From Rhypophila decipiens (lineage: Eukaryota; Ascomycota; Sordariomycetes; Sordariales; Naviculisporaceae): a stretch of DNA of 64,000 nucleotides. Below, one piece after another: positions 21,387 through 31,431 of the stretch. Below the pieces are notes generated by a model. That model was not told the DNA's origin. It worked only from the letters and a program-made list of their open reading frames with translations, and searched no databases. Numbering within the stretch: the first letter of the stretch is position 1; every line of letters begins with the position of its first letter. The DNA lies in NCBI GenBank assembly GCA_033297075.1, contig MU858045.1:372001-436000 (forward strand), written 5' to 3'. Made by a program: the position numbers and the translations under genes.

Positions 21387-22244
21387 AATGCTTCACTCAA
21401 AACAAACCCTCAAAAAGCCGACTTTCATGGGGGCAAGCCCCCAAGCCCCCGGCGAAATACAGTATTCCACGGTAAATAGTCAACCTGTTCTACCTGACCA
21501 GGACCCTTGCTCGTGACTTGAAACGCCTTATTATATTGTCAAATAGGCCCTTTACAAGCTGAGATAATGCATTATTTGTACAATAAAAACGCATTATCAA
21601 AGTCACTGGCAGGCCTAGCAACCTTGTCAACCAGGTATACCAATTTGACTATTTACCGTGGAGTGCTGTACAGCTGTAAACGGCTTGTTGATGAAGTCGT
21701 CGTCGTCGTAGTCATCGTCGGCTGCAGCGACGGTGACGGCGACAGCAGCGTAGTTGTCGATGACTGACTGGCTGACTAGAGGGTAATCGGAGTAGAAATT
21801 GAGGATTCCTGTTAAGCCGATTTCCAAAAGAGTGTAAATCCAATAGCTTTTAATAGGTCTAAATGAGGCGATTCCGAATATCGAGTCCGTTTTCTTATTC
21901 AATCGTCGGCGGCATTGTTGTTGATGACTGTTGTTGTTGATTTCGGCTTTGGAGAGCTTCAGTGAAGGATTCCCCCTGCGGGGGGGGGCTTTTTGGCCTG
22001 CGGCCGGCTTTTTCGCCTGCGGCGGGCTCTTTTTCGAGAAGTGGGGACTCTGTGCAAGTGGCCAAAGCTTCAACTCTAAACTTTTAGCGCCATCCATCTG
22101 CCAATCGCAGCTCTGCCTTTCGTATCAGTTAGGTATCTCTGGCCACTCACAGGCCGAGAAACTCTGTCAAATTGTCCCGTAAATAGAAATGCTTCACTCA
22201 CGTGACAGCGTTGAATTTTGAGTGTTTGTTGTTCGTGAAGCATT
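21387..22244. mobile_element. 858-bp inverted-repeat element (nested transposon relic)
   Basis: The ends are 29-nt imperfect terminal inverted repeats, matching at 24 of 29 positions: 21387-21415 (AATGCTTCAC..ACAAAC..CTCAAAA) and 22216-22244. A second AATGCTTCACTCACG at 22188 makes the right end itself a foldback. The interior holds a GGGGGCAAGCCCCC palindrome at 21430-21443 and a tandem of about 20 bp (GGCTTTTTSGCCTGCGGC) at 21,985-22,035. No transposase ORF is present. A smaller TA-flanked element sits inside it. Confidence 0.6.
21460..21668. mobile_element. 209-bp Tc1/mariner-like MITE
   Basis: The element is bounded by TA dinucleotides (21458-21459 and 21669-21670) and has terminal inverted repeats starting CAGTATTCCACGG / CCGTGGAGTGCTG. 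They share a perfect TCCACGGTAAATAGTCAA core and extend imperfectly for about 45 bp. CAGT ends with a TA target duplication are typical of Tc1/mariner/pogo families. It is non-autonomous and lies inside the larger element at 21387-22244. Confidence 0.75.
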
Positions 22245-22976
22245 GGCTTATCAGGACTCAGGTGGGTGAAAAGTTTGGGTCGCGTTGGGCACTGACTGAC
22301 AGACGCGTCGACTCTTTCTTTCCCTTTCATTTTATGAGTGTGAGGGTGAGGGGCAAGTCCGAAGAGGAAAATGAGCCAGGAGCATGTGGAAGGTGTTTAC
22401 TAGTTATCCCTCATTTGTTTCTTTTTAGGACTTGATTCATATCCTCAGGTTGGGCATCATGACTATGAGAGAGGTGTTTTTAACAGGTTCCCCTTAAACT
22501 TGGAGTGATTGCTTGTCATTGGACTTGAATTGAGCCAGTCCGGATGAGCGATGAGTCCAGAGAAGGATTACCTGCGGACCATCCCGTTCGTGTGACAGGC
22601 GACAGGTGTGAGCTAATATTTAGGTGCAGTTTAATAGCGTTGTGAGGTGTCGACGGTGAGGCCTTATTCGTAAGGCTGTAGACTGGAGAGCATGGTAATT
22701 TGACAGTAAGTGGCGTATAAGTAGATACACAAGGCACTTGGTGAAATGAGGGGATTTAGACAGAACGAGACTTGGTATTGTACGCAGCGGATACTGTATT
22801 TCTGGACTGAACCTTCTTCACGTCAAGTCCCGCGGGGATTTTAGACATGTTTAAACCTCGAACCTCGGGTCAACAGCTCATGGTAAGAACTATAAGTGCG
22901 CCGGTATTATTTTACAGTATTGGTGATCCACGATACCGACCCCATTGATTGTGGTAAACTTCGAATACGAAGCATA

Positions 22977-23220
22977 CAGTCTACCCCCTGTTTAATTGTT
23001 AGCGCGGTACTCTACCCACTCAAGATCACAACTTTTCAACCAAATGGCTGATTTTCATAGAAAAAAGACAGGCTAATAGAGCTTTTCTCGCCTTTTCTGT
23101 TGATATTCTCTAGTTTTCAGCTTCGAAGGGGCTTTTCTGTGTGTTTTTCTGTTGAAGTTCGAATCTAGATGTGGGCCCAGTCCAGAGAACCACGCTAACA
23201 ATTAAACAGGGGGTAGACTG
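22977..23220. mobile_element. 244-bp MITE with 28-bp perfect terminal inverted repeats
   Basis: The left end, 22977-23004 (CAGTCTACCCCCTGTTTAAT, then TGTTAGCG), is the exact reverse complement of the right end, 23193-23220. The left flank is TA and the right flank is TG, consistent with a TA target duplication that has lost one base to a transition. There is no coding capacity. The perfect repeats suggest recent insertion compared with the other elements nearby. Confidence 0.85.
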
Positions 23221-25233
23221 TGGTTCTTGACCGGCAACTTGACCGATCCAGGGACAAACAAGTTTCGAGAGTCAATAAAAGCATCGTACATGATATAATC
23301 TTCGTTCTCGTCCAATGCCTCCAGTTGGGGTTGCCCTGGATTGCTGGTTCAAGTTGGAATACGGCCTTGTGGCTGTTTCGTGTGGCTGCTATGTGACCAG
23401 CAGACTACATACTTCACCACATCAGCGCCATGTATATCACCGCTTGAATGGATTGGTCACTAAATCGGCGAATTGGGCTCCAGGGCTCTCCCCTGCGAGC
23501 CAACTAGCCAACGAGCCCAAACGAACAGACCGTTGGATAGTTCAAGTTCAGATTTAAATCTCTCCAAAGGGATTGGAAGACTCGGGAATAAATGGCGAAT
23601 GAGAATGGCTGATGTGCTCAAATAAAACCATCTATCACCGCTCAGACGTTATTTTCTCCATGTCTTGCGCCCTTCCTTGTATTCCCGACTTTGATAGGTC
23701 CCTTTCCTCCGGAAACCTCTCATTGACCTGCCTGGTTGGGAAGGGCTGCCTTTCAAGTATTGAGGAGCATCATAAAACCGCTTCTCACTCTTATGAGGCT
23801 CTTTTCATTTGCTATGATTTGAGATGAGAATGAAATTGTGTGAGATGGAATGTGCTGTGCCTTTACCGGGCAAGCACAAACAACACAAACCGTTTTGCAA
23901 TCTATTTCTCACGTCTCACAGCATCTTTTCTTTTCGACTGTAACCCGGGGTTGGCAAAAAGAAAGAGCCAGAGACAGATGGAGAAGAAAAAAACTGACGG
24001 CCACTCAATTCATCCGGTATTTCATCAACTGAGACATACAGTCAAGCCTCGCCAGGAACATCATGACGATCCACCTCATGGAAGGGCGAAATAAGAGAAA
24101 AATTCACTTTGCCGGCCCGATATCTGATACCTGTAGGCTGTTCATGATAATCGATATCGGCCATACCCAGGGCAAGGTTCGGCCTTTCGTTGATCCTTGA
24201 TCCCTTTTCCCAAGAGTCGCATCGTCGTATCTTGGATATTCGCTCGGTACCGTAGGATCCGGCCTGCGCTTTCTCAGCCCAGGTCGGATCGAGAGAAAAA
24301 TACCCAATGGAACTCTGTTTCAATGGAACTCTGGCTGTTCGGATGGTAAGCCGTATCTGCCACCAAGCATCCGGTACGGCGATTGCTTCAATTCGTAACG
24401 CCTCAATCGATACGGTATCAATTCCCATCGTGGTACTCGCATATAATGATTCGTCGAGTCGGTTAGACAGTGCACCATAGTACACAATGCAAAAAAGTCA
24501 AAATGAAAAGCAAGAGGGGCCATCAAAGAAGCAAGAATCTGAAACACAGTTTCCCCCGCGAGTCAACAGGGGGAAATAAAGACTGAAAATGATAACTCGG
24601 GAGTGAAAAAGGGTTGCCCGTGTCCCACGCAGTACGGGGCACGGCAGCAGCCAGGATCACGGCATGTGTACCGCGTATCGGTACGACATTACCGTATCTG
24701 TGTTTTGCTACCCCATAAAGTTTCAATGTGGGCCCTGGAGCCTCCTTCCTTGCTGTCTCTTTGGCGGCGATGCTTCCAACTTTCTTTTGCTGGTCCAGCA
24801 CTTCCAGCTGGCCCACTCGCCCACTTGCCCACACCTCCACTCCACTGTAGGGGAGGCCCCCTGTCGATTTTCTTCAGAGTTCAGACGGGCACCAATCCTC
24901 GGGCCTGCCAGCACATCAATGCCTCCCAGCCCAGACATGCAGCCAGAGCCCGTCCAGAGTTGCTGTGACATGCCGCCCGCCGTCGTCGCCCTTGTCTTCT
25001 ACTGTTGAATTGTTTGAAGTTTTATGACTGATCAAAGCATTACTTGCGGAATACCCATAGCAGTCATACATGATAGGACGGGTTCCGGCTGTGATGGTTG
25101 TGTTCATGTTGGGGTCAATCCGTTGCCGTTGTCTGCATCTACCGTGACCTTGACCCTGACGGTGACCGTCGGCCAATTGCCCGCTGCCCACTGCCACCAG
25201 CATGCCAGGGTCGGGTCGACAGCCGCTGCCACC

Positions 25234-28200
25234 ATGGACGTTGACCAAGGCATCCATCACGGCCACGGCGAGCGAGACGAGTTGAGCCAACCACCACCTT
25301 TACCACTCGCAGGGCAAACAGACCCATTCTTGGACCATCTCCCGGAGCACTCTCAGCAGCACTCGAGGCCCCTCCACCAGTCGTACAATTTTCAGCAGCA
25401 TAATCTAAACAACCACATCCAAAACTACCGCCAAGAAACAGACCTAGCCCCCGATCGAGACCAGCGACAGCCCGAGCCGCAGACACACAGGTCTCCGGCA
25501 GACAAGCCGTTTTCTCCTGCGCCGCCCTCGAACGCCCGACCGAGCCAGATACCTCTGCCAGTCCTCCAGACATCCTTTGGTGCCGCAAACGCCAATGCTG
25601 CAGTGGTTTCCCCAGGCTCCTCCGCCAAAGCCAATCTGCATGGCCATGCCTATAGCCACAGCACCAGCAACAGCAGCAGCAACATACTCTCCAGCCCAGT
25701 AGACCCCGACGACTTTTATCGCAGCTACCGAGGCGTGCAAACTGCCAGGAATGCCTCCCTCTCCCCGTCCCCAGTGAGCGATCCAATGGCGTCTGCAATC
25801 CCAAGCAATCGGCAGCCTCCACCGAACCGACCGAACGGCACTGCGGCGACGACGTCCAGGATTCCATCTCCCCCCACCGCCAGCCGAAACGCCCTCCGAC
25901 CGAGCTACCGCGCAGCTTCGAACCCGCTGGACGACCGTTCTGGAAATGCGACTGGCCCCAGGCCCTCGCCAGCGACGGGCTACGCTGCCGGGCCAGCCGC
26001 GTACCCTCCCAGCGTGAAGGACCTCAAGAAACGATTTGACTCGACGTCGTCCGGGTCCCCAGCCTCGGGCGTCCGCAAGACAAGTACAGGCACACCGAGA
26101 CCGGCCCGAGACACAGGTTCCGCCGCGACAAACGGAAGATCACAGACCTCTGGGGGTGGTGCAACGTCGTATTCGTCGCTGAGGGCCTCGGCGACACGAG
26201 ACACGGCGCACGAGACGGGGAAAGCCTCCGGATCCCGAGCTACACAGCGGCCCAAGTTCGTACCCGAGGACCAACTATCGGCAAACTCGCAGTCGTTTGC
26301 CAGCAGGATCAGCAGACCTCGCAACGCGGCGACATCTCCCAACCGCCAGGCCTCGAAATCCATGACCCGCGTTCCATCCCACAATTCCCCTTCTCTGGCC
26401 ACTTCCCCACCGCCACTACCGCGCACGGGTGGACTTCTTTTCGGCGAGATATTACCCGAGGACAGCGATGCGGCGACGGCTGGATATGGAATCGAGCCGC
26501 CAAGACCAAGGAGGACGTCCGAGCCGGATGCGCTGGATGGCGATAGGCCCCGCCTGCGGAGCTTCTCCGATCCAGATGTTGACGTGGAACCCTCCTCCCC
26601 AACCGACTGGTATCGTGCAGCAGCAGCCCCCAGTCAGCAAACACCGAATTCAAACATTCCAAGGACGGCCACGAGCCATACGCGGGCCCAGAGCGATGTC
26701 GCAGGCACGAAGCCGCTAAAGCTTCACATCGGCAGACAGCTCAACGACCGTGCGTCGCCAGCCTCCCCCATCTCACCAACTTCGCCAACTTCGCGGCTTC
26801 CCATATATATGAAGCGGATGAGCAGTTCTTCGAATCCCAGCAACGACTCGACGCGTCCAAATTCTCCTGCCGCGGCAAAATATGGACCTGCCAGCGGAAG
26901 GAATTCGAGACAACATGGAACGCTGACAAACCGGGCCAAAACCCCCACAGCCCGCTCTAACACGCCGAGCAACCTGTCCAAAACACAGAGCTCCACCACG
27001 CCAGGTCGCAAGCCACCGCCGGCCAATATCGCAACGCCGAGCAACAGCAGCGGTCGCCTCAATGCCTATGTGTCACCTGTGCCCCCGCCGAAATTATCGC
27101 CGTCTCTTCGTAGCTCTCGTCCTCGGCAATCGGTAGCGACGGCGACAACCACCGCTTCGAGAATGAGGACGACAGAAGGCCAGTCCTCGTCGCGGTCACA
27201 GAAACCGAGTCAGCGCAGAGACGCAAAAACTGACGAAGGATCTACGTCATCGGGACGCAGGCGAAAGGTGTCGGTAGGTCCCATCGACTTTGCGCAGAGG
27301 CGCGAGACTATAAAACTGGCCTACAGCAAATCCATCAGGGAGAGCCAAGCGAGGGAGGCACGGCAGGCTGCTGCGGAGAAGAGGAAAAAAGAGCTGGAAG
27401 TTGTCGCCAGGATCAAGGCCGAAGCTGAGGCCTCGGTGGAAGCCGCTGTGGCGAGCGCAGCGAGTTCCCAGGCCGGCGAGAGCCCAGTACTGAGAGAACG
27501 ACCAAGCCAAATATTCAAAAAAGTAGCATTTGAGAAGGATGCAGCCATAGAAAAGCCGGCGCCGGTACCTGAAGAACCGCTCAAGATTACGACAAACTTG
27601 AGCCTACTGCAGCCAAATGCTGCGCCGGCTCCCAACAACGTAGATTCGCCGACCCTGGGCATCCCTGGCAGTTTTCCAGACATTGGATCCCCGCCGCTTG
27701 ACCGGGATGATATCCCAGTTCCGCACTCCGCCGTGTCGACCGCGACGTTTACCACCGAGTTTGACCCAGACGAGCAAACGGAACCCGCCAGGAGGGAAAG
27801 CGTGACTGACAGCTTGGCTGCGATTGACAATGACCTAGGAATTATTGGGCTTGCTCAAGATCGGCATGTGCCTGAACCCCAGGTGCAGGTGTCCAGTCCC
27901 TCGCCCACCTTGCAGAGGCAATCGTCGTATCACTCTCCCTTTGACGAAGACGACGCAGAAGATGGGGATGTCCCGATCAAGTTTTCCCTTGACGAGCTGG
28001 CCCAACATTCCCCCCAGCTGACGCCGACAAGGACTGAATTCCAACCATTCCAAGAGACGATCGTACTCGCGCCGCCTACCGACGAAGAGTACGAGCCACA
28101 GCCGTTCACATACACTTCGCCCGTCTACCAAACGACAGTCACGATATTAGGTCCCGAAAGCGAGTTCAGGCCGGTGCACATAAATCAGACGACGGACATG

Positions 28201-31200
28201 ACGTCCCCCAGTCTGTCTCAACAAGATGTAGCTCCGACCGTCGTGACGCAGACACCGGTTCTGGAACAGAGCGCTTCTTCATCGGGTCTGTTATTCGAAG
28301 AACCCGAACAGGAGATCGAGGGCCTACAGCGGTTGGAGGACTTCTATGTAGGGCCGCACCTACGCGACAATATTGCCAGCCTGCGAGATTCGATTTCATC
28401 CGAACCAGATGTTCTCTACGATGAGCAACCGTCAACATCAGAATTCCAAAAGACTCCCGACACGTCCAACAGTTTGAGTGTGCCCAACTATCTCACACCC
28501 GGTAACCGCCTGAGCAATACCTCAGCCTGGACCGACTTTTCCTTCGGTAGCGACGATCGCAACGCCGGCCCGGCTAGTTCGACCACTCATTCGCACGACT
28601 TGAACAGAAGTGAAGAGAAGCTGGTGTCTCGTCAGAGCTCCGAGATAGGGGGCTTGGGTATCCGAAGATCTGGCTCGCTAGAGCTGAGCGAATCCCAAGA
28701 GGGCTTGGCCTCAGGTGTTAATTCTACCACAGATCCCTCCATGGTAGCAGATTCTGTGATCGGCAAAGATGCTGGTGGATTTGCCAGAGCTGTAAACAAT
28801 TTCTTACGACCTTCTGCATCTGCAGCCTCGAGCAAGGCCTCCCTCCATCAGGTCTATGACCACTCGGACGGTCGAGACCGATATTCGGCCGACATCCAAA
28901 GAGACGATTACGATCTGGACGACGGTAGCTATGTGGGAGTCACACGACCGAGCAGTTACCTGCACGAGCAAGAAGATGAAGAAACTGTGGACTTGACCCT
29001 AGCCATCTCGGCTACGGACTCGATGAACCCAACCTCGCCGCAGAGCTTGCAACCAGCCAGCACAAATCAGAGCCTGGAGCAACCGTTATCGGCAGAGGCG
29101 CGGGATTCGATAGACAAAGAGCAAAAGAGACTGCGGCAAAGACAGCTGGTCATTAGGGAACTGATCGACACCGAGGACAGTTTCGTCAGGGACATGAGCG
29201 TCGTCGAGGAAATCTACAAGGGCACTGCAGAAGCTTGTCCCAATCTCGACAGCAAAACGATCAAGCTGGTTTTCAGGAACACGGATGAGATCATCGCATT
29301 TCACCAGGCCTTCCTTGCCCAGCTCAAGGACGGAGCAGCGAGTGTATATACACCCAAGGGAAGGAGATCGCCGCAGCTGGGCCAAGAGCCCAAGGATTCT
29401 GATGCGGCCACCATGAACTCGGGCTATTCTGGGGGCTCCCTGAACAAACACGAAATGGACGACGAGCGAGATCGTCAAACGTCGCTGGGCCCCCTATTTG
29501 TCAGGAATATCGACCAACTAAAGCGCGCCCACGAGTCCTACCTTCGCACCAGCGACGCATCGACGAAGCGACTGCTTCAGATCCAGGAAGACGCCACCGT
29601 CAAAGTTTGGCTGACAGAATGTAACGAAGTCGCCAAGGAACTGACGTCGGCGTGGAATCTGGACTCGTTGCTAATCAAGCCCATGCAGCGGCTCACCAAG
29701 TATCCAGACATTATTACTCATTTGCTCAAGTACACTCCCGAGGACCATCCAGACCACAAGGCGCTCCTTGCCGCCAGGAGTACCGTCATCAATACCATCG
29801 ATGAGATCAACAAGTCCAAGAAGAATTTTGAGCTTGTAGGACAGATTGTTGGAAGCAGGAAACGCAAGGAGTCAGATGTCCGCGCTGGCATCGCCAGGGC
29901 GTTCGGTAAGCGAGTCGACAAGCTACAGTCTGCCAACATCAAGTTGGCCGATGACGACGAGTTCCAAAAGTTACACAAGAACTGTCACGAAGAGTTCCTC
30001 CAACTGCAGTTTGTGCTCAGAGACATCGAGTTTTATACCAGGGCAGTTGCAGTCTATGTGTCGGACTTCCTCAAGTACCTCTCGGCCATGGAGCTTGTGA
30101 TGCGCCTGCAGCCGTCCCGAGAGTATGCGCACCTCGAGAGCAAGTGGGTCCAGTTCAATGTGTCGATGAGAGATGTCGAGAACATTGCTCTCGAGAGACA
30201 TCTGTCGGATGTGAGGAAACATGTCATCGAGCCTTTTGAGCAAGTGATCAAGTGCTACAACAACCCGCTGCTGGCCATCAAGAAGCGCTCCAAGCGCCGT
30301 CTCGACTACGACAAGTATCTCCAGCTCAAGAACAACGGCAAGAAGGTGGACAAACAACTGAGCGAACTAGCCGAGCAGTACGAGGCGCTGAATGATACAC
30401 TCAAGAAGGAGCTCCCGAAACTGTCGGAGCTCACTGCCAAGGTCGGGAATATCTGTCTGGGCAAATTCGTCAGCATTCAGACCGCCTGGTACGGCATGTG
30501 GAAGGAGAAGGTCAGAGGCCCGCTGCAGGATCTCGGCGGCCATGTTCCAGAACCGCCAGAAATCGTCACGGCATTCCAGAGGGAGTTTATGCTCCAAGAG
30601 GAGCGGGCTTTGGCTATTGGCATCGTCAACCCAACACTCAAGTCGAGGTCGTCTCAGTCGACCACGGACGACGCCGCATCGACCTTCTCCAGGACCAGGT
30701 CTCGTCCGAACGACCTTGTGAATCCGCGCGGTAGAGGCTTGTCGATCAATAGCGAGCATAATATCCCCAGCCTACCCACTCCGGACTTTGGACAGCGCAA
30801 CAGTGGCCAATTCAGCCTCTCGCCTTCCCTTCCCAGTCCTGGCCATTACTATAGAGACTATTATGCTGGTATCAACGGACACGCCCGTGGAAGCTCCAAC
30901 TCCCCTGTTACCACGGACGCCACGCTGTCTGCCTCGACCGCTCGGTCCACAGCGACCTTGTCAGCCCGGCCAAATACCGGCCGGAGCTACGAATCCATCA
31001 GTCTACCCAGGCAAAGCTCTGATTCAGCTGCCATGGCCTATCAGCACACCCATGCCCAGAGTCGGCGGGACTCGAATTCGACGTTCAATTCGCTTCAGCC
31101 GGGTCACGAGCGACGCCTATCGGGACTGTTCCACTCAGCGCTCCCTCTCCCGGATGGTCCCGAGGACAGCAATGGCCCATCCCGTGGCTCGTCCCCGGCG

Positions 31201-31431
31201 CGCGGCGGTCCGACTTATAAGGTGCTCTGGCTGGCTGCGTCCTTGTTTGAGTTCAATATCGAGACTACGAAATCCGAGGCTGGTTATCCGTATCTCACGT
31301 ACCAGGCTGGTGAGATCTTTGACGTCATGGCTGAGAAGGGCGAGTTATGGCTGGCCAAGAACCAGGACGATCCGAACAACGGGGTGGGATGGATCTGGTC
31401 CAAGCATTTTGCCAAGCTGGCGGATGCATGA
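25234..31431 (+). CDS. Rho-family GEF with DH, BAR and SH3 domains
   Basis: Single exon. The ATG at 25234 has a perfect GCCACCATGG context, unlike the in-frame ATG at 25024, and yields 2065 aa. The first 1300 residues are Ser/Pro/Thr/Arg-rich and disordered, with a short coiled region near 690-740 (QAAAEKRKKELEVVARIKAEAEA). A DH domain spans about 1300-1535 (RQLVIRELIDTEDSFVRDM at its start and the hallmark LIKPMQRLTKYPDIITHLLKY), interrupted by a Ser-rich insert. A BAR-like helical domain spans about 1550-1795. A C-terminal SH3 domain spans about 1996-2065 (YKVLWLAASLFEF.. GVGWIWSKHFAKL). DH-BAR proteins such as fission yeast Gef1 activate Cdc42 at growth sites. The SH3 end makes this closer to the Tuba/DNMBP layout. 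There is no PH domain; the BAR takes its usual place. GTPase specificity is inferred only. Confidence 0.9.
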   Translation: MDVDQGIHHGHGERDELSQPPPLPLAGQTDPFLDHLPEHSQQHSRPLHQSYNFQQHNLNNHIQNYRQETDLAPDRDQRQPEPQTHRSPADKPFSPAPPSNARPSQIPLPVLQTSFGAANANAAVVSPGSSAKANLHGHAYSHSTSNSSSNILSSPVDPDDFYRSYRGVQTARNASLSPSPVSDPMASAIPSNRQPPPNRPNGTAATTSRIPSPPTASRNALRPSYRAASNPLDDRSGNATGPRPSPATGYAAGPAAYPPSVKDLKKRFDSTSSGSPASGVRKTSTGTPRPARDTGSAATNGRSQTSGGGATSYSSLRASATRDTAHETGKASGSRATQRPKFVPEDQLSANSQSFASRISRPRNAATSPNRQASKSMTRVPSHNSPSLATSPPPLPRTGGLLFGEILPEDSDAATAGYGIEPPRPRRTSEPDALDGDRPRLRSFSDPDVDVEPSSPTDWYRAAAAPSQQTPNSNIPRTATSHTRAQSDVAGTKPLKLHIGRQLNDRASPASPISPTSPTSRLPIYMKRMSSSSNPSNDSTRPNSPAAAKYGPASGRNSRQHGTLTNRAKTPTARSNTPSNLSKTQSSTTPGRKPPPANIATPSNSSGRLNAYVSPVPPPKLSPSLRSSRPRQSVATATTTASRMRTTEGQSSSRSQKPSQRRDAKTDEGSTSSGRRRKVSVGPIDFAQRRETIKLAYSKSIRESQAREARQAAAEKRKKELEVVARIKAEAEASVEAAVASAASSQAGESPVLRERPSQIFKKVAFEKDAAIEKPAPVPEEPLKITTNLSLLQPNAAPAPNNVDSPTLGIPGSFPDIGSPPLDRDDIPVPHSAVSTATFTTEFDPDEQTEPARRESVTDSLAAIDNDLGIIGLAQDRHVPEPQVQVSSPSPTLQRQSSYHSPFDEDDAEDGDVPIKFSLDELAQHSPQLTPTRTEFQPFQETIVLAPPTDEEYEPQPFTYTSPVYQTTVTILGPESEFRPVHINQTTDMTSPSLSQQDVAPTVVTQTPVLEQSASSSGLLFEEPEQEIEGLQRLEDFYVGPHLRDNIASLRDSISSEPDVLYDEQPSTSEFQKTPDTSNSLSVPNYLTPGNRLSNTSAWTDFSFGSDDRNAGPASSTTHSHDLNRSEEKLVSRQSSEIGGLGIRRSGSLELSESQEGLASGVNSTTDPSMVADSVIGKDAGGFARAVNNFLRPSASAASSKASLHQVYDHSDGRDRYSADIQRDDYDLDDGSYVGVTRPSSYLHEQEDEETVDLTLAISATDSMNPTSPQSLQPASTNQSLEQPLSAEARDSIDKEQKRLRQRQLVIRELIDTEDSFVRDMSVVEEIYKGTAEACPNLDSKTIKLVFRNTDEIIAFHQAFLAQLKDGAASVYTPKGRRSPQLGQEPKDSDAATMNSGYSGGSLNKHEMDDERDRQTSLGPLFVRNIDQLKRAHESYLRTSDASTKRLLQIQEDATVKVWLTECNEVAKELTSAWNLDSLLIKPMQRLTKYPDIITHLLKYTPEDHPDHKALLAARSTVINTIDEINKSKKNFELVGQIVGSRKRKESDVRAGIARAFGKRVDKLQSANIKLADDDEFQKLHKNCHEEFLQLQFVLRDIEFYTRAVAVYVSDFLKYLSAMELVMRLQPSREYAHLESKWVQFNVSMRDVENIALERHLSDVRKHVIEPFEQVIKCYNNPLLAIKKRSKRRLDYDKYLQLKNNGKKVDKQLSELAEQYEALNDTLKKELPKLSELTAKVGNICLGKFVSIQTAWYGMWKEKVRGPLQDLGGHVPEPPEIVTAFQREFMLQEERALAIGIVNPTLKSRSSQSTTDDAASTFSRTRSRPNDLVNPRGRGLSINSEHNIPSLPTPDFGQRNSGQFSLSPSLPSPGHYYRDYYAGINGHARGSSNSPVTTDATLSASTARSTATLSARPNTGRSYESISLPRQSSDSAAMAYQHTHAQSRRDSNSTFNSLQPGHERRLSGLFHSALPLPDGPEDSNGPSRGSSPARGGPTYKVLWLAASLFEFNIETTKSEAGYPYLTYQAGEIFDVMAEKGELWLAKNQDDPNNGVGWIWSKHFAKLADA

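Larger units (their letters stand above)
20513..25233. other. Repeat-rich intergenic region downstream of TERT
   Basis: 4.7 kb without a supported gene. It holds a GGAGC pentamer run at 20,608-20,629, a 10-bp inverted pair at 20,829 and 20,885, and the inverted-repeat elements listed separately. The last kilobase before the Rho GEF (24.2-24.7 kb) has several TACCGTA/TACGGTA heptamers and is probably that gene's promoter. The longest antisense frame, 147 codons at 24,042-24,485, shows no family motif. Confidence 0.6.

Noticed and set aside
24042..24485. 147-codon minus-strand frame between the MITE cluster and the Rho GEF
   Set aside because: No recognisable domain, and overlapping frames are equally open. 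It could be a remnant but cannot be supported.
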